64,000 bases of DNA, from contig NZ_QETK01000006.1 of the NCBI RefSeq assembly GCF_003105155.1, positions 62,001 to 126,000 of the forward strand, written 5' to 3'. Source of the stretch: Pseudomonas sp. SDI. Its GTDB lineage: Bacteria > Pseudomonadota > Gammaproteobacteria > Pseudomonadales > Pseudomonadaceae. Position numbers and translations under genes: made by a program. Numbering within the stretch: the first letter of the stretch is position 1; each line of letters begins with the position of its first letter. Of the stretch, positions 20,269 through 28,989 are shown piece after piece. The notes under the pieces are model-generated. The model saw only the letters and a program-made list of their open reading frames with translations. It was not told the DNA's origin and searched no databases.

Positions 20269-20440
20269 GCGGACTTTTTTTCCGCGGCGGCGAATTCTCG
20301 GCCTGAAGCCGGGTCTATCTGGCGTGCCAGGCAGCGCGTCGATCACTGATGCCTGCAATGCGTCGGCAAATTGCTTGCGCAGGGTTATAATTGCAACATT
20401 ATTGCATTTCTGTTTTCGGTCACCTTTAAGGGAGCGGCGG

Positions 20441-21298
20441 GTGAGTCACACAATCATTCGGCAGCGTATGGATCTATCGAGCTTCAGGCTTCTGGTGATT
20501 GCACTTGCCTTCGGCACGCTGGTATCGGGCTGTACCAGCTCGTCTTCGAGCAGTGTCCGGGTGGTCGATCGCAACAACGCGGCCGCAGCTAAACGCCCGG
20601 TCGTCACCTCCGGGCAGTACGTCGTGCGCCCCGGCGATACGCTGTTCTCCATCGCCTTCCGCTATGGCTGGGATTACAAGGAGCTGGCCGCGCGCAACGG
20701 TATCGGTGCGCCGTATACCATTCGTCCAGGGCAGACCATTCGTTTTGGCTCCGACAATGGTGGCGGCTCGCGGGTGGTCACCTCGACCTCGCCTTCAAGC
20801 AAGACCACCGTCACCCGGCGCCCGGCGGGCACGCCGGCACCGGCCAAATCGGGCGCCGGTGATAGCGTGGCGACCGCTCCGGTCACGCCGGCTGCACCGG
20901 TCCAGGTGCCGGCCTCGGAACGCTCGGCAGGCGGTTGGGCCTGGCCGGCCAACGGTGTGCTGATCGGCAAATTTGCTTCAAACGGTAGTTTGAATAAAGG
21001 CATTGATATCGCCGGTGATTTGGGACAGCCTGTTTTTGCTGCATCTGATGGTTCGGTTGTCTACGCCGGAAGTGGCTTGCGGGGCTACGGCGAGTTGGTA
21101 ATCATCAAGCACAGCGATACCTACGTCAGTGCCTACGGTCACAACCGCAGGCTGTTGGTTCGGGAGGGACAGCAGGTCAAGGTTGGGCAGACAATTGCCG
21201 AAATGGGGTCCACGGGCACCGACCGGGTGAAGCTTCACTTCGAGATTCGCCGTCAGGGTAAACCTGTAGATCCGCTGCAATTCCTGCCACGTCGTTGA
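20441..21298 (+). CDS. nlpD: Lipoprotein NlpD (LysM plus degenerate LytM/M23 domain)
   Basis: Outer-membrane lipoprotein that activates AmiC-type amidases during septum splitting. A GTG start at 20441 is preceded by AAGGGAG. The signal peptide ends in the lipobox VSGC near residue 29. A LysM domain (YVVRPGDTLFSIAFRYGW) is followed by a low-complexity Thr/Pro/Ala linker and a C-terminal M23 domain. The first zinc ligand is lost: NKGIDIAG replaces HxGxD. This is the known pattern of the catalytically inactive NlpD group, so it should act as a regulator, not a peptidase. In pseudomonads the main rpoS promoter lies inside nlpD. Confidence 0.95.
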   Translation: MSHTIIRQRMDLSSFRLLVIALAFGTLVSGCTSSSSSSVRVVDRNNAAAAKRPVVTSGQYVVRPGDTLFSIAFRYGWDYKELAARNGIGAPYTIRPGQTIRFGSDNGGGSRVVTSTSPSSKTTVTRRPAGTPAPAKSGAGDSVATAPVTPAAPVQVPASERSAGGWAWPANGVLIGKFASNGSLNKGIDIAGDLGQPVFAASDGSVVYAGSGLRGYGELVIIKHSDTYVSAYGHNRRLLVREGQQVKVGQTIAEMGSTGTDRVKLHFEIRRQGKPVDPLQFLPRR

Positions 21299-21408
21299 TT
21301 TAGCGTGTACCCGGCCTGTTCCTTCGCGTAGTGGGGACAGGCTCAAGCGCTGCCAGGGAATAAGGTGCCGCTCGAGTCTGAGTTCGAACTCAGCAAAGGA
21401 CTATAACA

Positions 21409-22416
21409 ATGGCTCTCAGTAAAGAAGTGCCGGAGTTTGACATCGACGATGAGGTTCTCCTGATGGAGACCGGCATCGTTTTGGAAACGGATGTGGTGTC
21501 AGACGAACCTGCTGTATCTCCGGTTCGGACCAGGGCTAAAACGGGCACAGCCCTCAAACAGCACAAGTACATCGATTACACGCGTGCACTTGATGCGACA
21601 CAGCTTTACCTCAATGAAATCGGTTTTTCGCCCCTGCTGTCGCCGGAGGAAGAGGTCCACTTTGCACGCCTGTCGCAAAGCGGAGACCCGGCCGGTCGCA
21701 AGCGCATGATCGAGAGTAACCTGCGGCTGGTGGTCAAGATCGCCCGCCGTTACGTCAACCGTGGGCTGTCTCTGCTGGACTTGATCGAGGAAGGCAACCT
21801 GGGCCTGATTCGTGCAGTCGAGAAATTCGACCCTGAGCGCGGCTTCCGGTTCTCTACCTACGCCACCTGGTGGATCCGGCAGACCATCGAACGGGCGATC
21901 ATGAACCAGACCCGGACCATCCGCCTGCCTATCCACGTGGTCAAAGAGCTCAACGTTTACCTGCGGGCAGCGCGCGAACTGACCCAGAAGCTCGATCACG
22001 AACCGTCCCCGGAAGAAATCGCCAGCCTTTTGGAAAAGCCGGTCGGCGAGGTCAAGCGTATGCTTGGGCTCAACGAGCGAGTCTCTTCGGTGGACGTGTC
22101 GCTCGGCCCGGACTCCGACAAAACCCTGCTCGATACGCTTACCGATGATCGTCCCACCGATCCATGCGAACTGCTGCAGGACGACGACTTGTCGCAGAGC
22201 ATCGACCAGTGGCTCAGCGAGCTCACCGACAAGCAGCGTGAAGTGGTGATCCGCCGCTTTGGTCTGCGCGGGCATGAAAGCAGTACGCTTGAAGATGTGG
22301 GCCTGGAGATCGGCCTGACCCGTGAACGGGTACGCCAGATCCAGGTGGAAGGGCTCAAGCGCTTGCGCGAGATCCTGGAGAAGAACGGCCTGTCCAGCGA
22401 GTCGTTGTTTCAGTAA
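21409..22416 (+). CDS. rpoS: RNA polymerase sigma factor RpoS
   Basis: Stationary-phase and general stress sigma factor. It is 335 residues. Region 1.2 ([23 protein letters not shown]), region 2 with [38 protein letters not shown] and [17 protein letters not shown], region 3, and region 4.2 ([20 protein letters not shown]-type) are all present and uninterrupted. It lies 110 nt after nlpD. The downstream rsmZ links it to the Gac/Rsm network. Confidence 0.98.
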   Translation: MALSKEVPEFDIDDEVLLMETGIVLETDVVSDEPAVSPVRTRAKTGTALKQHKYIDYTRALDATQLYLNEIGFSPLLSPEEEVHFARLSQSGDPAGRKRMIESNLRLVVKIARRYVNRGLSLLDLIEEGNLGLIRAVEKFDPERGFRFSTYATWWIRQTIERAIMNQTRTIRLPIHVVKELNVYLRAARELTQKLDHEPSPEEIASLLEKPVGEVKRMLGLNERVSSVDVSLGPDSDKTLLDTLTDDRPTDPCELLQDDDLSQSIDQWLSELTDKQREVVIRRFGLRGHESSTLEDVGLEIGLTRERVRQIQVEGLKRLREILEKNGLSSESLFQ

Positions 22417-22442
22417 GCGCTGACGACGTCATCCGCGAAGGG

Positions 22443-22468
22443 CGCCCCGACCGATTCGGGGCGTTTTC
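22443..22468 (+). terminator. rpoS terminator
   Basis: Stem CGCCCCGA / TCGGGGCG (22443-22450 with 22456-22463), 5-nt loop, followed by TTTT. It starts 26 nt after the rpoS stop. Confidence 0.8.
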
Positions 22469-22529
22469 GTTTCTGCCGCAGGTACATGTTTGGGCGGCTG
22501 GCGGTTTTGTTCGGGCCTTCGGCACGCCC

Positions 22530-22547
22530 TGTAAGCCATTGCTTACT
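22530..22547 (+). promoter_or_regulatory. GacA-dependent upstream activating sequence of rsmZ
   Basis: TGTAAGCCATTGCTTACT matches the TGTAAG-N6-CTTACA consensus with one mismatch and lies about 190 nt before the inferred rsmZ start, the spacing known for rsm RNA genes. The rest of the 300-nt rpoS-rsmZ gap is AT-rich toward its right side, with TAGTAT at 22708-22713 as a likely -10 box. No gene was seen in the gap. Confidence 0.8.
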
Positions 22548-22721
22548 CGTCGCGTAAGTGATGGTAGCCAGGCGCAGTAGATCGTTGGCGTTTTCAGTGT
22601 CTTACTTTGTTTATCTCATTGATAAACAAGAAGTTTATTTTCGATAGCTGACAGCTGACAGACTTTTTTTGAGAGCTTTTGTCAGTTGCTCTGCTGCGGG
22701 TAACGGCTAGTATTCGAACTG

Positions 22722-22853
22722 TGTCTACGGACTGACACAGGCTATCAAGGATGACGGCCAGGGACATCGCAGGACGCGATTCATCAGGATGATGAAAGGG
22801 AATACAGGGACTACGGAAAAAAATGTGGGCGGGTTATACCGCCCCTTTTTTTT
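22722..22853 (+). ncRNA. rsmZ: RsmZ regulatory RNA
   Basis: Small RNA that titrates the CsrA/RsmA-family repressors RsmA and RsmE. The 5' end TGTCTACGGACTGACACAG folds with GGA in its first loop. Eight GGA triplets occur, at about 22729, 22749, 22762, 22772, 22787, 22799, 22808 and 22815, several in hairpin loops such as CATCGCAGGACGCGATT. It ends in a terminator stem GGGCGGG...CCGCCC at 22827-22845 followed by a T-run. Position after rpoS and before fdxA is the known rsmZ locus in pseudomonads. The exact 5' end is inferred by resemblance to known RsmZ. Confidence 0.92.
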
Positions 22854-22867
22854 GCCCGCAATAAATG

Positions 22868-23592
22868 AAAAAAGGCCCGTGAACAGACTGTGTGAAAACC
22901 GAGCAATCTGCTCGGCCCTTTAAGAAAATGCCCCGTATCGGAAGATACGGAGCATTTTTTGTGATGGCCTATATCCAAGGAGAGTCTCGGCGCCAGACCA
23001 GTTTGTTCCCGGTCTCGCTGGAAGAGCTGATTCCCGAGGATCACCTTGTTCGCGTCATCGACCTGTATGCCGCCAGGCTGGATCTGGTGCAGCTAGGTTT
23101 CGACAAAGCCCAGCCCAAGGCCACTGGCCGCCCCGCCTACGACCCCGCCGATCAGCTCAAGCTCTACCTCTACGGATATTTTCAGCGCATTCGTTCATCG
23201 CGGCGTCTGGAAGCCTCCATTACCGCGTACGTGCCGCCAAACCGAACCTCTAACCCAGGCGGAGAGACATTGTTCGAGCGCAAGGACTTTATCCAGAAAT
23301 GATGGAGCGGCGTAGATCCATCGTGGAGCACCCGTTTGGCAATCTCAAACAATGGCTATTTGGTAACGGGCGCTTCCTGCTGCGACAACTCGAAGGCGCG
23401 CGAGCTGAAATGGCGCTCGCTGTGACCGCTTACCTCAAGCGGGCGATCAGTGCCTTGGGTGCCAAGCAAATGATGCAACTGATGGGCTGAAGAGCCTTTT
23501 TCAGCACAAAAACAAACGCCCCGAACAAGTCGGGGCGTTTGGTCTAAGGCCTGTCAGTGTGTTTTCACACAGCCTGGTGAAGGGCCTTTTTT
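22868..23592 (+). mobile_element. IS1182-family insertion sequence, internally deleted
   Basis: About 725 bp bounded by imperfect terminal inverted repeats of 32 bp (22868-22899 and 23561-23592, 28 of 32 matching; outer end AAAAAAGGCCC, inner end CTGTGTGAAAAC). Terminator-like hairpins lie inside both ends (CCGTATC...GATACGG near 22932-22950 and CGCCCCGA...TCGGGGCG near 23526-23538), as expected of elements that block outside transcription. Only fragments of one transposase remain, so it cannot move by itself. It fills the gap between the rsmZ terminator and fdxA. No clear target duplication was found. Confidence 0.85.
22964..23490 (+). pseudogene. IS1182-family transposase remnant
   Basis: The N-terminus (MAYIQGESRRQTSLFPVSLE, then ARPAYDP-type and YGYFQRIRSSRRLE segments, about 85 residues) is intact. 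It is then joined directly to a mid-protein segment (ITAYVPPNRTSNPGGETLF...), skipping most of the catalytic core. A stop follows at 23300-23302. A second overlapping frame (23299-23490) carries the family C-terminus (RRRSIVEHPFGNLKQWLFG). At least two internal deletions plus a frame change are needed to explain this. Confidence 0.85.
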
Positions 23593-23604
23593 GTCGATCC
23601 GGGC

Positions 23605-23928
23605 TTAGCGCTCCAGATCGGCGATCTTGCCTGGCTTGCCATCCCATTCGGCGGCGTCCGGCAGCGAATCTTTCTTCTCGGTGATGTTCGGCCAGATTTC
23701 CGCCAGCTCGGCATTCAACTCGATGAAGTTTTCCATGCCGGCCGGGATCTCGTCTTCCGAGAAGATAGCCACGGCAGGGCACTCGGGCTCGCACAGTGCA
23801 CAGTCGATGCACTCATCCGGGTGAATGACCAGGAAGTTCGGGCCTTCGTAGAAGCAGTCCACCGGACAGACTTCTACGCAGTCGGTGTACTTGCACTTGA
23901 TGCAGTTGTCGGTGACGACGAAGGTCAT
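23605..23928 (-). CDS. fdxA: 7Fe ferredoxin FdxA
   Basis: 107 residues. It contains [17 protein letters not shown] (one cluster, with the residue pattern of a [3Fe-4S] site) and [12 protein letters not shown] ([4Fe-4S] site), i.e. the Azotobacter FdI-like ferredoxin of pseudomonads. An earlier in-frame ATG (24030) lacks family similarity; 23928 gives the standard [14 protein letters not shown]. It is a cytosolic electron carrier, transcribed convergently with rsmZ and the IS remnant. Confidence 0.96.
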   Translation of the reverse strand: MTFVVTDNCIKCKYTDCVEVCPVDCFYEGPNFLVIHPDECIDCALCEPECPAVAIFSEDEIPAGMENFIELNAELAEIWPNITEKKDSLPDAAEWDGKPGKIADLER

Positions 23929-24066
23929 TTCTAATTTTCTCCTCAGGCGACGGCAGCGGGCCCATCCAGACGAGCCGCTCGGTTTGGTCAATGGGTGGTG
24001 AGCCAGGCTAATAACTCGCCACCACACCAAACCGCGCGGGATTCTACCAGCTTGTACGGGGCCGCG

Positions 24067-26634
24067 TTATAACAGAGTCTTCAGTGTATAGAGCATTTCG
24101 ATAGCTTGGCGCGGCGTCATGTTGTCCAGGTCGAGCTTGCCGATCTTTTCAATGACCGGGTGCGGCAGGCTGGCAAACAGGTCGCTCTGATGCGGAACGG
24201 CTGCTGCACCGGGTGTTGCCTGTGTTGTTTCATGCGGCAGGCTGGCGGTTTCCAGCCGGCCCAGGTGCTCACGGGCACGCTGGATTACCGGGCTTGGCAC
24301 ACCCGCCAACTGGGCCACGGCCAGGCCGTAGCTCTGACTGGCCGGGCCGGGCAGCACATGGTGCAGGAACACGATGCGCTCGTTGTGTTCGGTGGCATTC
24401 AGGTGCACGTTGGCCACCAGCGGTTCGCTTTCCGGCAGTACGGTCAGTTCGAAGTAGTGGGTGGCGAACAGGGTATAGGCGCGCAGTTGGGCCAGGCGCT
24501 CGGCGGCGGCCCAGGCCAGCGACAGGCCGTCGAAAGTGCTGGTGCCGCGGCCGACTTCGTCCATCAGTACCAGGCTGCGGTCGCTGGCGTTGTGCAGGAT
24601 GTTGGCGGTTTCGCTCATCTCGACCATGAAGGTCGAACGGCCGCCGGCCAGGTCGTCGCTGGAGCCGATCCGGGTGAAGATACGGTCGACCAGCGACAGC
24701 TCGCAGGCGGCCGCCGGGACGAAGCTGCCGATATGCGCCATCAGCACGATCAGTGCGGTCTGGCGCATGTAGGTGGATTTACCGCCCATGTTCGGACCGG
24801 TGATCACCAGCATACGGGTGTTATCGTCCAGTGCCAGGTCGTTGGCCACGAATGGTGTGGTCAGTACCTGTTCGACCACCGGGTGACGACCCTGGCTGAT
24901 GCGCATGCACGGCTCGTCGACGAAGCGTGGGCAGTTCAGGTCGAGGTTCAGTGCGCGTTCGGCGAGGTTGCTCAGCACGTCCAGCTCGGCCAGCGCGGCA
25001 GCTGTGTCCTGCAACGGTGCCAGATGGCCGATCAGGGTTTCCAGCAGCGCGTCGTAGAGCATCTTTTCGCGCGCCAGGGCCCGGCTCTTGGCCGACAGCG
25101 CCTTGTCCTCGAAGGTTTTCAGCTCCGGGGTAATGAAGCGCTCGGCACCTTTGAGCGTCTGCCGGCGGATATAGTCCGCCGGGGCCTGCTCGGCCTGTTT
25201 GCTCGGCAGTTCGATGAAGTAGCCATGCACACGGTTGTAGCCGACCTTGAGGTTGGCCAGGCCCGTGCGGGCTTTTTCGCGGGCTTCCAGATCGATCAGG
25301 AACTGCCCGGCGTTCTCGCTCATCGACAGCAGCTCGTCCAGCTCGGCGTCGTAGCCGGCCTTGAGTACACCGCCATCGCGAATGACCGCGGGTGGCGTGT
25401 CAACGATGGCTTTGAGCAGCAGGTCGGCCAGCTCCGGGTAGGTGCCGGCGATGGCGGCCAGTCGTGCCAGGTGTGGCGCTTCCAGCTCGGCCATGGCGTT
25501 TTGCAGCTCGGGCAGGGCGCCGAGGGCGTCGCGCAGGCGTGCCAAGTCACGCGGGCGGGCGTTGCGCAGGCCGATCCGGGCGAGGATCCGCTCGATATCG
25601 CCAATGTCCTTGAGCTGTGGCTGGAGCTTTTCGAAGCGGTAGCCGTCGAGCAGGCAGCGGATCGAACCCTGGCGCGCCTGCAACACTTTCAGGTCGCGCA
25701 GCGGGCGGTTCAGCCAGCGGGTCAGCAGGCGGCTGCCCATGGCCGTCTGGCAGCGGTCGATCACCGATTGCAGGGTGTTGTCGCGGCCGCCGGCGAGGTT
25801 TACGTCCAGCTCAAGGTTGCGCCGGCTGGCGCCGTCGAGCACCACGGTGTCGTCCAGGCGCTCGTGCTTGAGGCTGCGCAGGTGCGGCAGGGCGGTGCGC
25901 TGGGTTTCCTTGGCGTAGGCCAGCAGGCAGCCGGCGGCGCCGATGGCCAGGGTCAGCTTCTCGCAGCCGAAGCCTTTCAGGTCTTGGGTGGCGAACTGCT
26001 GGCACAGGCTCTTGCGCGCGCTGTCGCGGTCGAAGTCCCACGGCGCGCGGCGGCGAGCGCCACGACGTTTCTCGGCAGGCAGGCCTTGTGGCCAGTCGTC
26101 GGGGATCAGCAGCTCGACCGGGTTGGTGCGCTCAAGCTCGGCCAGCAGGTTTTCCCAGCCCTTGAATTCCTGCACGGTGAAGTTGCCGCTGGTGATATCG
26201 AGCACCGCCAGGCCAAACAGGCGCTCGTCGCCGAGCACGGCAGCGATCAGGTTGTCGCGGCGCTCGTCGAGCAGGGCTTCGTCGCTGACCGTGCCGGGGG
26301 TGATGATTCGTACCACCTGGCGCTCGACCGGGCCCTTGCTGGTGGCCGGGTCGCCGATCTGTTCGCAGATCACCACCGATTCGCCCAGCTTCACCAGCTT
26401 GGCCAGGTAGCCCTCGGCCGCGTGGAAAGGGATACCACACATGGGGATCGACTGGCCGGCCGACTGCCCGCGGGCGGTCAGGGTGATATCCAGGAGTTTT
26501 GCGGCTTTCTTCGCGTCTTCGTAGAAGATTTCGTAGAAGTCGCCCATGCGGTAGAACATCAGCTGGTCCGGGTGCTGGTTTTTCAGCTTCCAGTACTGCT
26601 GCATCATCGGGGTGTGTGCGGAAAGATCAGTCAT
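24067..26634 (-). CDS. mutS: DNA mismatch repair protein MutS
   Basis: Recognises mismatches and recruits MutL. It is 855 residues. The N-terminal mismatch-binding motif [11 protein letters not shown] is near residue 28; the C-terminal ABC-type ATPase contains the Walker A motif [21 protein letters not shown] (Walker B) and the ATHYFELT H-loop. The start at 26634 gives [15 protein letters not shown], the usual N-terminus. It forms the left border of the tailocin island (mutS-cinA), a known tailocin site. Confidence 0.97.
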   Translation of the reverse strand: MTDLSAHTPMMQQYWKLKNQHPDQLMFYRMGDFYEIFYEDAKKAAKLLDITLTARGQSAGQSIPMCGIPFHAAEGYLAKLVKLGESVVICEQIGDPATSKGPVERQVVRIITPGTVSDEALLDERRDNLIAAVLGDERLFGLAVLDITSGNFTVQEFKGWENLLAELERTNPVELLIPDDWPQGLPAEKRRGARRRAPWDFDRDSARKSLCQQFATQDLKGFGCEKLTLAIGAAGCLLAYAKETQRTALPHLRSLKHERLDDTVVLDGASRRNLELDVNLAGGRDNTLQSVIDRCQTAMGSRLLTRWLNRPLRDLKVLQARQGSIRCLLDGYRFEKLQPQLKDIGDIERILARIGLRNARPRDLARLRDALGALPELQNAMAELEAPHLARLAAIAGTYPELADLLLKAIVDTPPAVIRDGGVLKAGYDAELDELLSMSENAGQFLIDLEAREKARTGLANLKVGYNRVHGYFIELPSKQAEQAPADYIRRQTLKGAERFITPELKTFEDKALSAKSRALAREKMLYDALLETLIGHLAPLQDTAAALAELDVLSNLAERALNLDLNCPRFVDEPCMRISQGRHPVVEQVLTTPFVANDLALDDNTRMLVITGPNMGGKSTYMRQTALIVLMAHIGSFVPAAACELSLVDRIFTRIGSSDDLAGGRSTFMVEMSETANILHNASDRSLVLMDEVGRGTSTFDGLSLAWAAAERLAQLRAYTLFATHYFELTVLPESEPLVANVHLNATEHNERIVFLHHVLPGPASQSYGLAVAQLAGVPSPVIQRAREHLGRLETASLPHETTQATPGAAAVPHQSDLFASLPHPVIEKIGKLDLDNMTPRQAIEMLYTLKTLL

Positions 26635-26771
26635 TGCAGAAACTTGGCTCGCGAGTCGTTTAGACCAAAGGCAAGCGGGCAATGGTACAGGGATTTTGCC
26701 TGGCCTGCCGAGCGCAAAGCCCGGGTCGCGACCTTTTGTCCTTGTCCTTTATACAGGCAGCTATCTGCCGT

Positions 26772-26800
26772 TTGCATTTTGCGCAGGTGCTGGTCAATAT
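26772..26800 (+). promoter_or_regulatory. Predicted promoter and operator of the tailocin repressor gene
   Basis: TTGCAT (26772-26777), 17-nt spacer, CAATAT (26795-26800). The predicted start point falls at about 26807, at the ATG of the repressor, so the mRNA may be leaderless. TGCAT/ATGCA half-sites (TTTGCATTTTGCGCA and TATGCACGTTATGCAAA) resemble those at the operon promoter near 27629-27697, suggesting autoregulation. Confidence 0.45.
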
Positions 26801-26807
26801 GCACGTT

Positions 26808-27542
26808 ATGCAAAAGCGCAACGTAGCATCCGTCTTAAGAGCACTGCTCGATCGCCACGGGATCTCCCCCACGGAGCTTCACCGGCGCACCGGCGTGCCG
26901 CAATCCACCCTGTCGCGGATTCTCAGCGAGAAGATCGTCGATCCTTCGGACAAGCACGTGTCGAAGATCGCCGAATACTTTGGCGTGAGCACCGACCAAC
27001 TGCGCGGCCGGGTCGACCTTGGCGACAGCCGCGAGGCCGGTCCGGGCCATAGCCATGCCGAGCTGCGCGACATCAGCCTGTGGGATGACGACACCCCCGT
27101 CGAGGAAGACGAGGTGTCCATTCCGTTTCTTCGCGAGGTCGAGTTGGCAGCAGGATCAGGACGATTCGTCATCGAAGAAAGTGAGAAGGCCAGCCTGCGC
27201 TTCGGCAAGCGCAGCCTGCGCCATAACGGCGTGCAGTTCGACCAGGCCAAATGCGTGACCGTGCGCGGCAACAGCATGCTGCCGGTATTGCGCGACGGCG
27301 CTACCGTCGGGGTGAATGCCGGCAAGAGCGGCATCGGCGACATCGTCGACGGTGACCTCTATGCCATCAATCACAACGGTCAACTGCGGGTGAAGCAGCT
27401 TTACCGGCTGCCCACTGGCATTCGCCTGCGCAGTTTCAACCGCGACGAGCACCCCGACGAGGACTATACCTTCCAGCAGATGCAGGACGAGCAGATCAGC
27501 ATCCTCGGCCATGTGTTCTGGTGGGGCATGTACGCCCGTTAA
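26808..27542 (+). CDS. prtR: PrtR-like tailocin repressor (HTH plus S24 peptidase domain)
   Basis: 244 residues from ATG 26808. The N-terminal HTH (about 18-60; ISPTELHRRTGVPQSTLSRI) is followed by an acidic linker and a LexA/CI-type peptidase domain: predicted cleavage bond A115-G116 in VELAAGSG, nucleophile S156 in VRGNSM, and general base K196 in RVKQL. All self-cleavage residues are present, so DNA damage should inactivate it and release the tailocin operon. ATG 26799 is an alternative start; neither has a ribosome-binding site. No prtN-like activator was seen. Confidence 0.9.
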   Translation: MQKRNVASVLRALLDRHGISPTELHRRTGVPQSTLSRILSEKIVDPSDKHVSKIAEYFGVSTDQLRGRVDLGDSREAGPGHSHAELRDISLWDDDTPVEEDEVSIPFLREVELAAGSGRFVIEESEKASLRFGKRSLRHNGVQFDQAKCVTVRGNSMLPVLRDGATVGVNAGKSGIGDIVDGDLYAINHNGQLRVKQLYRLPTGIRLRSFNRDEHPDEDYTFQQMQDEQISILGHVFWWGMYAR

Positions 27543-27560
27543 GCCCAGCCCCGTCTCCCC

Positions 27561-27585
27561 AAGCCCGCCTCGGCGGGTTTTTTTT
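27561..27585 (+). terminator. prtR terminator
   Basis: Stem CCCGCC / GGCGGG at 27564-27577 followed by eight T. It lies 20 nt after the repressor stop. Confidence 0.9.
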
Positions 27586-27628
27586 CGCCCCGAGAAACCC
27601 CCGCCAGCCCTGTCAGCACAAGGCTTTC

Positions 27629-27702
27629 ATGCATATGCGCAAAATATAATGCATAAATATTTCCATAAATGCATTGACTGCATATGCATCAATGCATAAT
27701 CT
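27629..27702 (+). promoter_or_regulatory. Main tailocin promoter embedded in ATGCAT repeats (predicted repressor operators)
   Basis: TTGACT (27674-27679), 17-nt spacer, TAATCT (27697-27702) is a good sigma-70 promoter. ATGCAT occurs at 27629, 27649, 27669, 27684 and 27692, the first three exactly 20 bp apart, and TGCATATGCA spans 27679-27688 inside the spacer. They are the likely PrtR sites. From here to the holin (28010) is about 300 nt of leader with no supported gene and one terminator hairpin (27912-27934). Confidence 0.65.
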
Positions 27703-27911
27703 CTGCCTCAAGCCGGACGAACACCGGCGGCGACACAGGCAGCGATGAACAGGCCTCAACTGTTCAGAGGGTTGGCAACTGACCCGGGTGTGCAGCGTAA
27801 AGCACCAGAAGCAGTTATCCGGCGGGCAGGCGGCCGCGGCCGGAGGAACAACTCGAAATGCAACCGCACGGCGCACCAGTCGTGGCCGGCGGTAGACGAC
27901 GCATTACTGAA

Positions 27912-27934
27912 AAGCCTGGGCGACCGGGCTTTTT
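27912..27934 (+). terminator. Intrinsic terminator or attenuator in the tailocin leader
   Basis: Eight-base stem AAGCCTGG / CCGGGCTT with a GCGA (GNRA) tetraloop, then T-run. It lies about 200 nt after the predicted start point and 75 nt before the first gene. It would abort transcription unless overridden. Confidence 0.65.
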
Positions 27935-28009
27935 GGAATGCCGGGCAATCGGCTTTCAAGCACCTCCTGCCAGCCCCTGGCTGTGCGGGATCAACAAGGA
28001 GACAGGACC

Positions 28010-28342
28010 GTGACTAACGAGCAACAGGCGTTGCTGGATATGCCGATCTGGTTGGTGATCGTCCTGGCGTTGCTGGGCGGACTCAGCGGCGAGATGTGGC
28101 GGGCCGATAAGGCCGGCATCCGTGGCTGGGGGCTGTTCAGGCGGCTCCTGCTGCGCTCGGGGGCCTGCATGGTCTGCGGGGTTTCGGCGGTGATGCTGCT
28201 GTACGCCAGCGGCATGTCGATCTGGACCGCCAGTGCGTTCGGCTGCCTGACCGCGATGGCCGGCGCCGATGTCGCCATCGGGCTGTACGAACGTTGGGCG
28301 GCGAAACGCCTGGGTATTACCCAATCGCAAACGGATAGATAG
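28010..28342 (+). CDS. hol: Tailocin holin
   Basis: 110 residues, GTG start with AAGGAGA upstream. Three hydrophobic segments (about 10-24 IWLVIVLALLGGLSG, 50-68 GACMVCGVSAVMLLYASGM, 74-92) and a basic C-terminus fit a class I-like holin that forms inner-membrane lesions so that the GH19 endolysin can reach the wall. Its place as first gene of the cluster matches the R2 pyocin holin. Confidence 0.82.
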   Translation: MTNEQQALLDMPIWLVIVLALLGGLSGEMWRADKAGIRGWGLFRRLLLRSGACMVCGVSAVMLLYASGMSIWTASAFGCLTAMAGADVAIGLYERWAAKRLGITQSQTDR

Positions 28343-28389
28343 CAGCAACCCGAAGCATCTTTCAGTAACGCCAATGACAGGTACTCGAT

Positions 28390-28844
28390 ATGTTCGCTTT
28401 AACCCCCTTCTACGGTGTGCTGGGCCAGCAACAGTGCTATTGCAGTGACCCCGGATCAGCCAGCAATCATGATTCCCGCCGGTAACACGCTGGAGGTCGA
28501 CAAGCGCTACGTGTGTGGCGGTACCACGCTGATCTTCCAGTCCGTCGGTAACCTGGTGGTGTCGAATGGCCCGCTGGGCGAGCTGGACGCAGAACAAGGG
28601 CGCGACCCGCGCGGTGATGCAAAGCGACGGCAATTTCGTGATCTATGGCGCGAACAATGTGCCGCTGTGGCAGACCGGTACTGCCGGGCAGCCGACCGCG
28701 TATGCACGGGTGCAGGCCAACGGCAGTTTCTCGATTGCCGCCGAGATGCCGGCGTGGGCGCGCTTCGGCTATCCCCCGACGCTGAAGTCGGTGCGCCGCT
28801 TGATTGAGTACGGGCCGTTTACGGTGTTCTCGTACAACTGGTAG
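28390..28844 (+). pseudogene. Frameshifted B-lectin (MMBL-type) gene
   Basis: Two adjacent frames each carry half of a monocot-mannose-binding-lectin-like domain. The first (GTG 28415 frame) has IPAGNTLEVDKRY and LIFQSVGNLVVSN. The second, from about 28566 to 28844, has WASWTQNKG and QSDGNFVIYG, which matches the QxDxNxVxY sugar-binding motif, and ends VFSYNW. A frameshift near 28564-28575 joins them; the plausible ATG at 28390 is in a third frame. The domain is that of lectin-like bacteriocins (LlpA) and some fimbrial lectins. It is most likely a decayed cargo gene unless the shift is programmed or a base-call error. Confidence 0.65.
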
Positions 28845-28867
28845 AAAGGCGCGGCAGCCCTGCGCTG

Positions 28868-28936
28868 GATCGCGGGACGAACCCGCTCGCACAGGGACGG
28901 AGCGTGCTTTGTGGGAGCGGGCTTGTCCGGCGATGG
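28868..28936. repeat. Inverted pair of REP-like elements
   Basis: ATCGCGGGACGAACCCGC (from about 28868) and, inverted, GTGGGAGCGGGCTTGTCCGG (from 28911) form the paired arrangement typical of Pseudomonas REP/BIME elements. They lie between the lectin pseudogene and the next gene. Confidence 0.6.
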
Positions 28937-28989
28937 CCTCACTTCGATTCATGCTAGTGTGTCGGGCTTTCCCAAGGACAGGACCATAC

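Noticed and set aside
22860-23600. Target-site duplication flanking the IS1182 remnant
   Set aside because: Bases outside the two end repeats do not match convincingly, so none is reported.
24106-26826. 906-codon open frame opposite mutS
   Set aside because: Antisense shadow of mutS; composition without any domain.
27745-28017. 90-codon frame in the tailocin leader, considered as a PrtN-like activator
   Set aside because: It crosses the leader terminator, lacks a ribosome-binding site and resembles no regulator; the region reads as untranslated leader.
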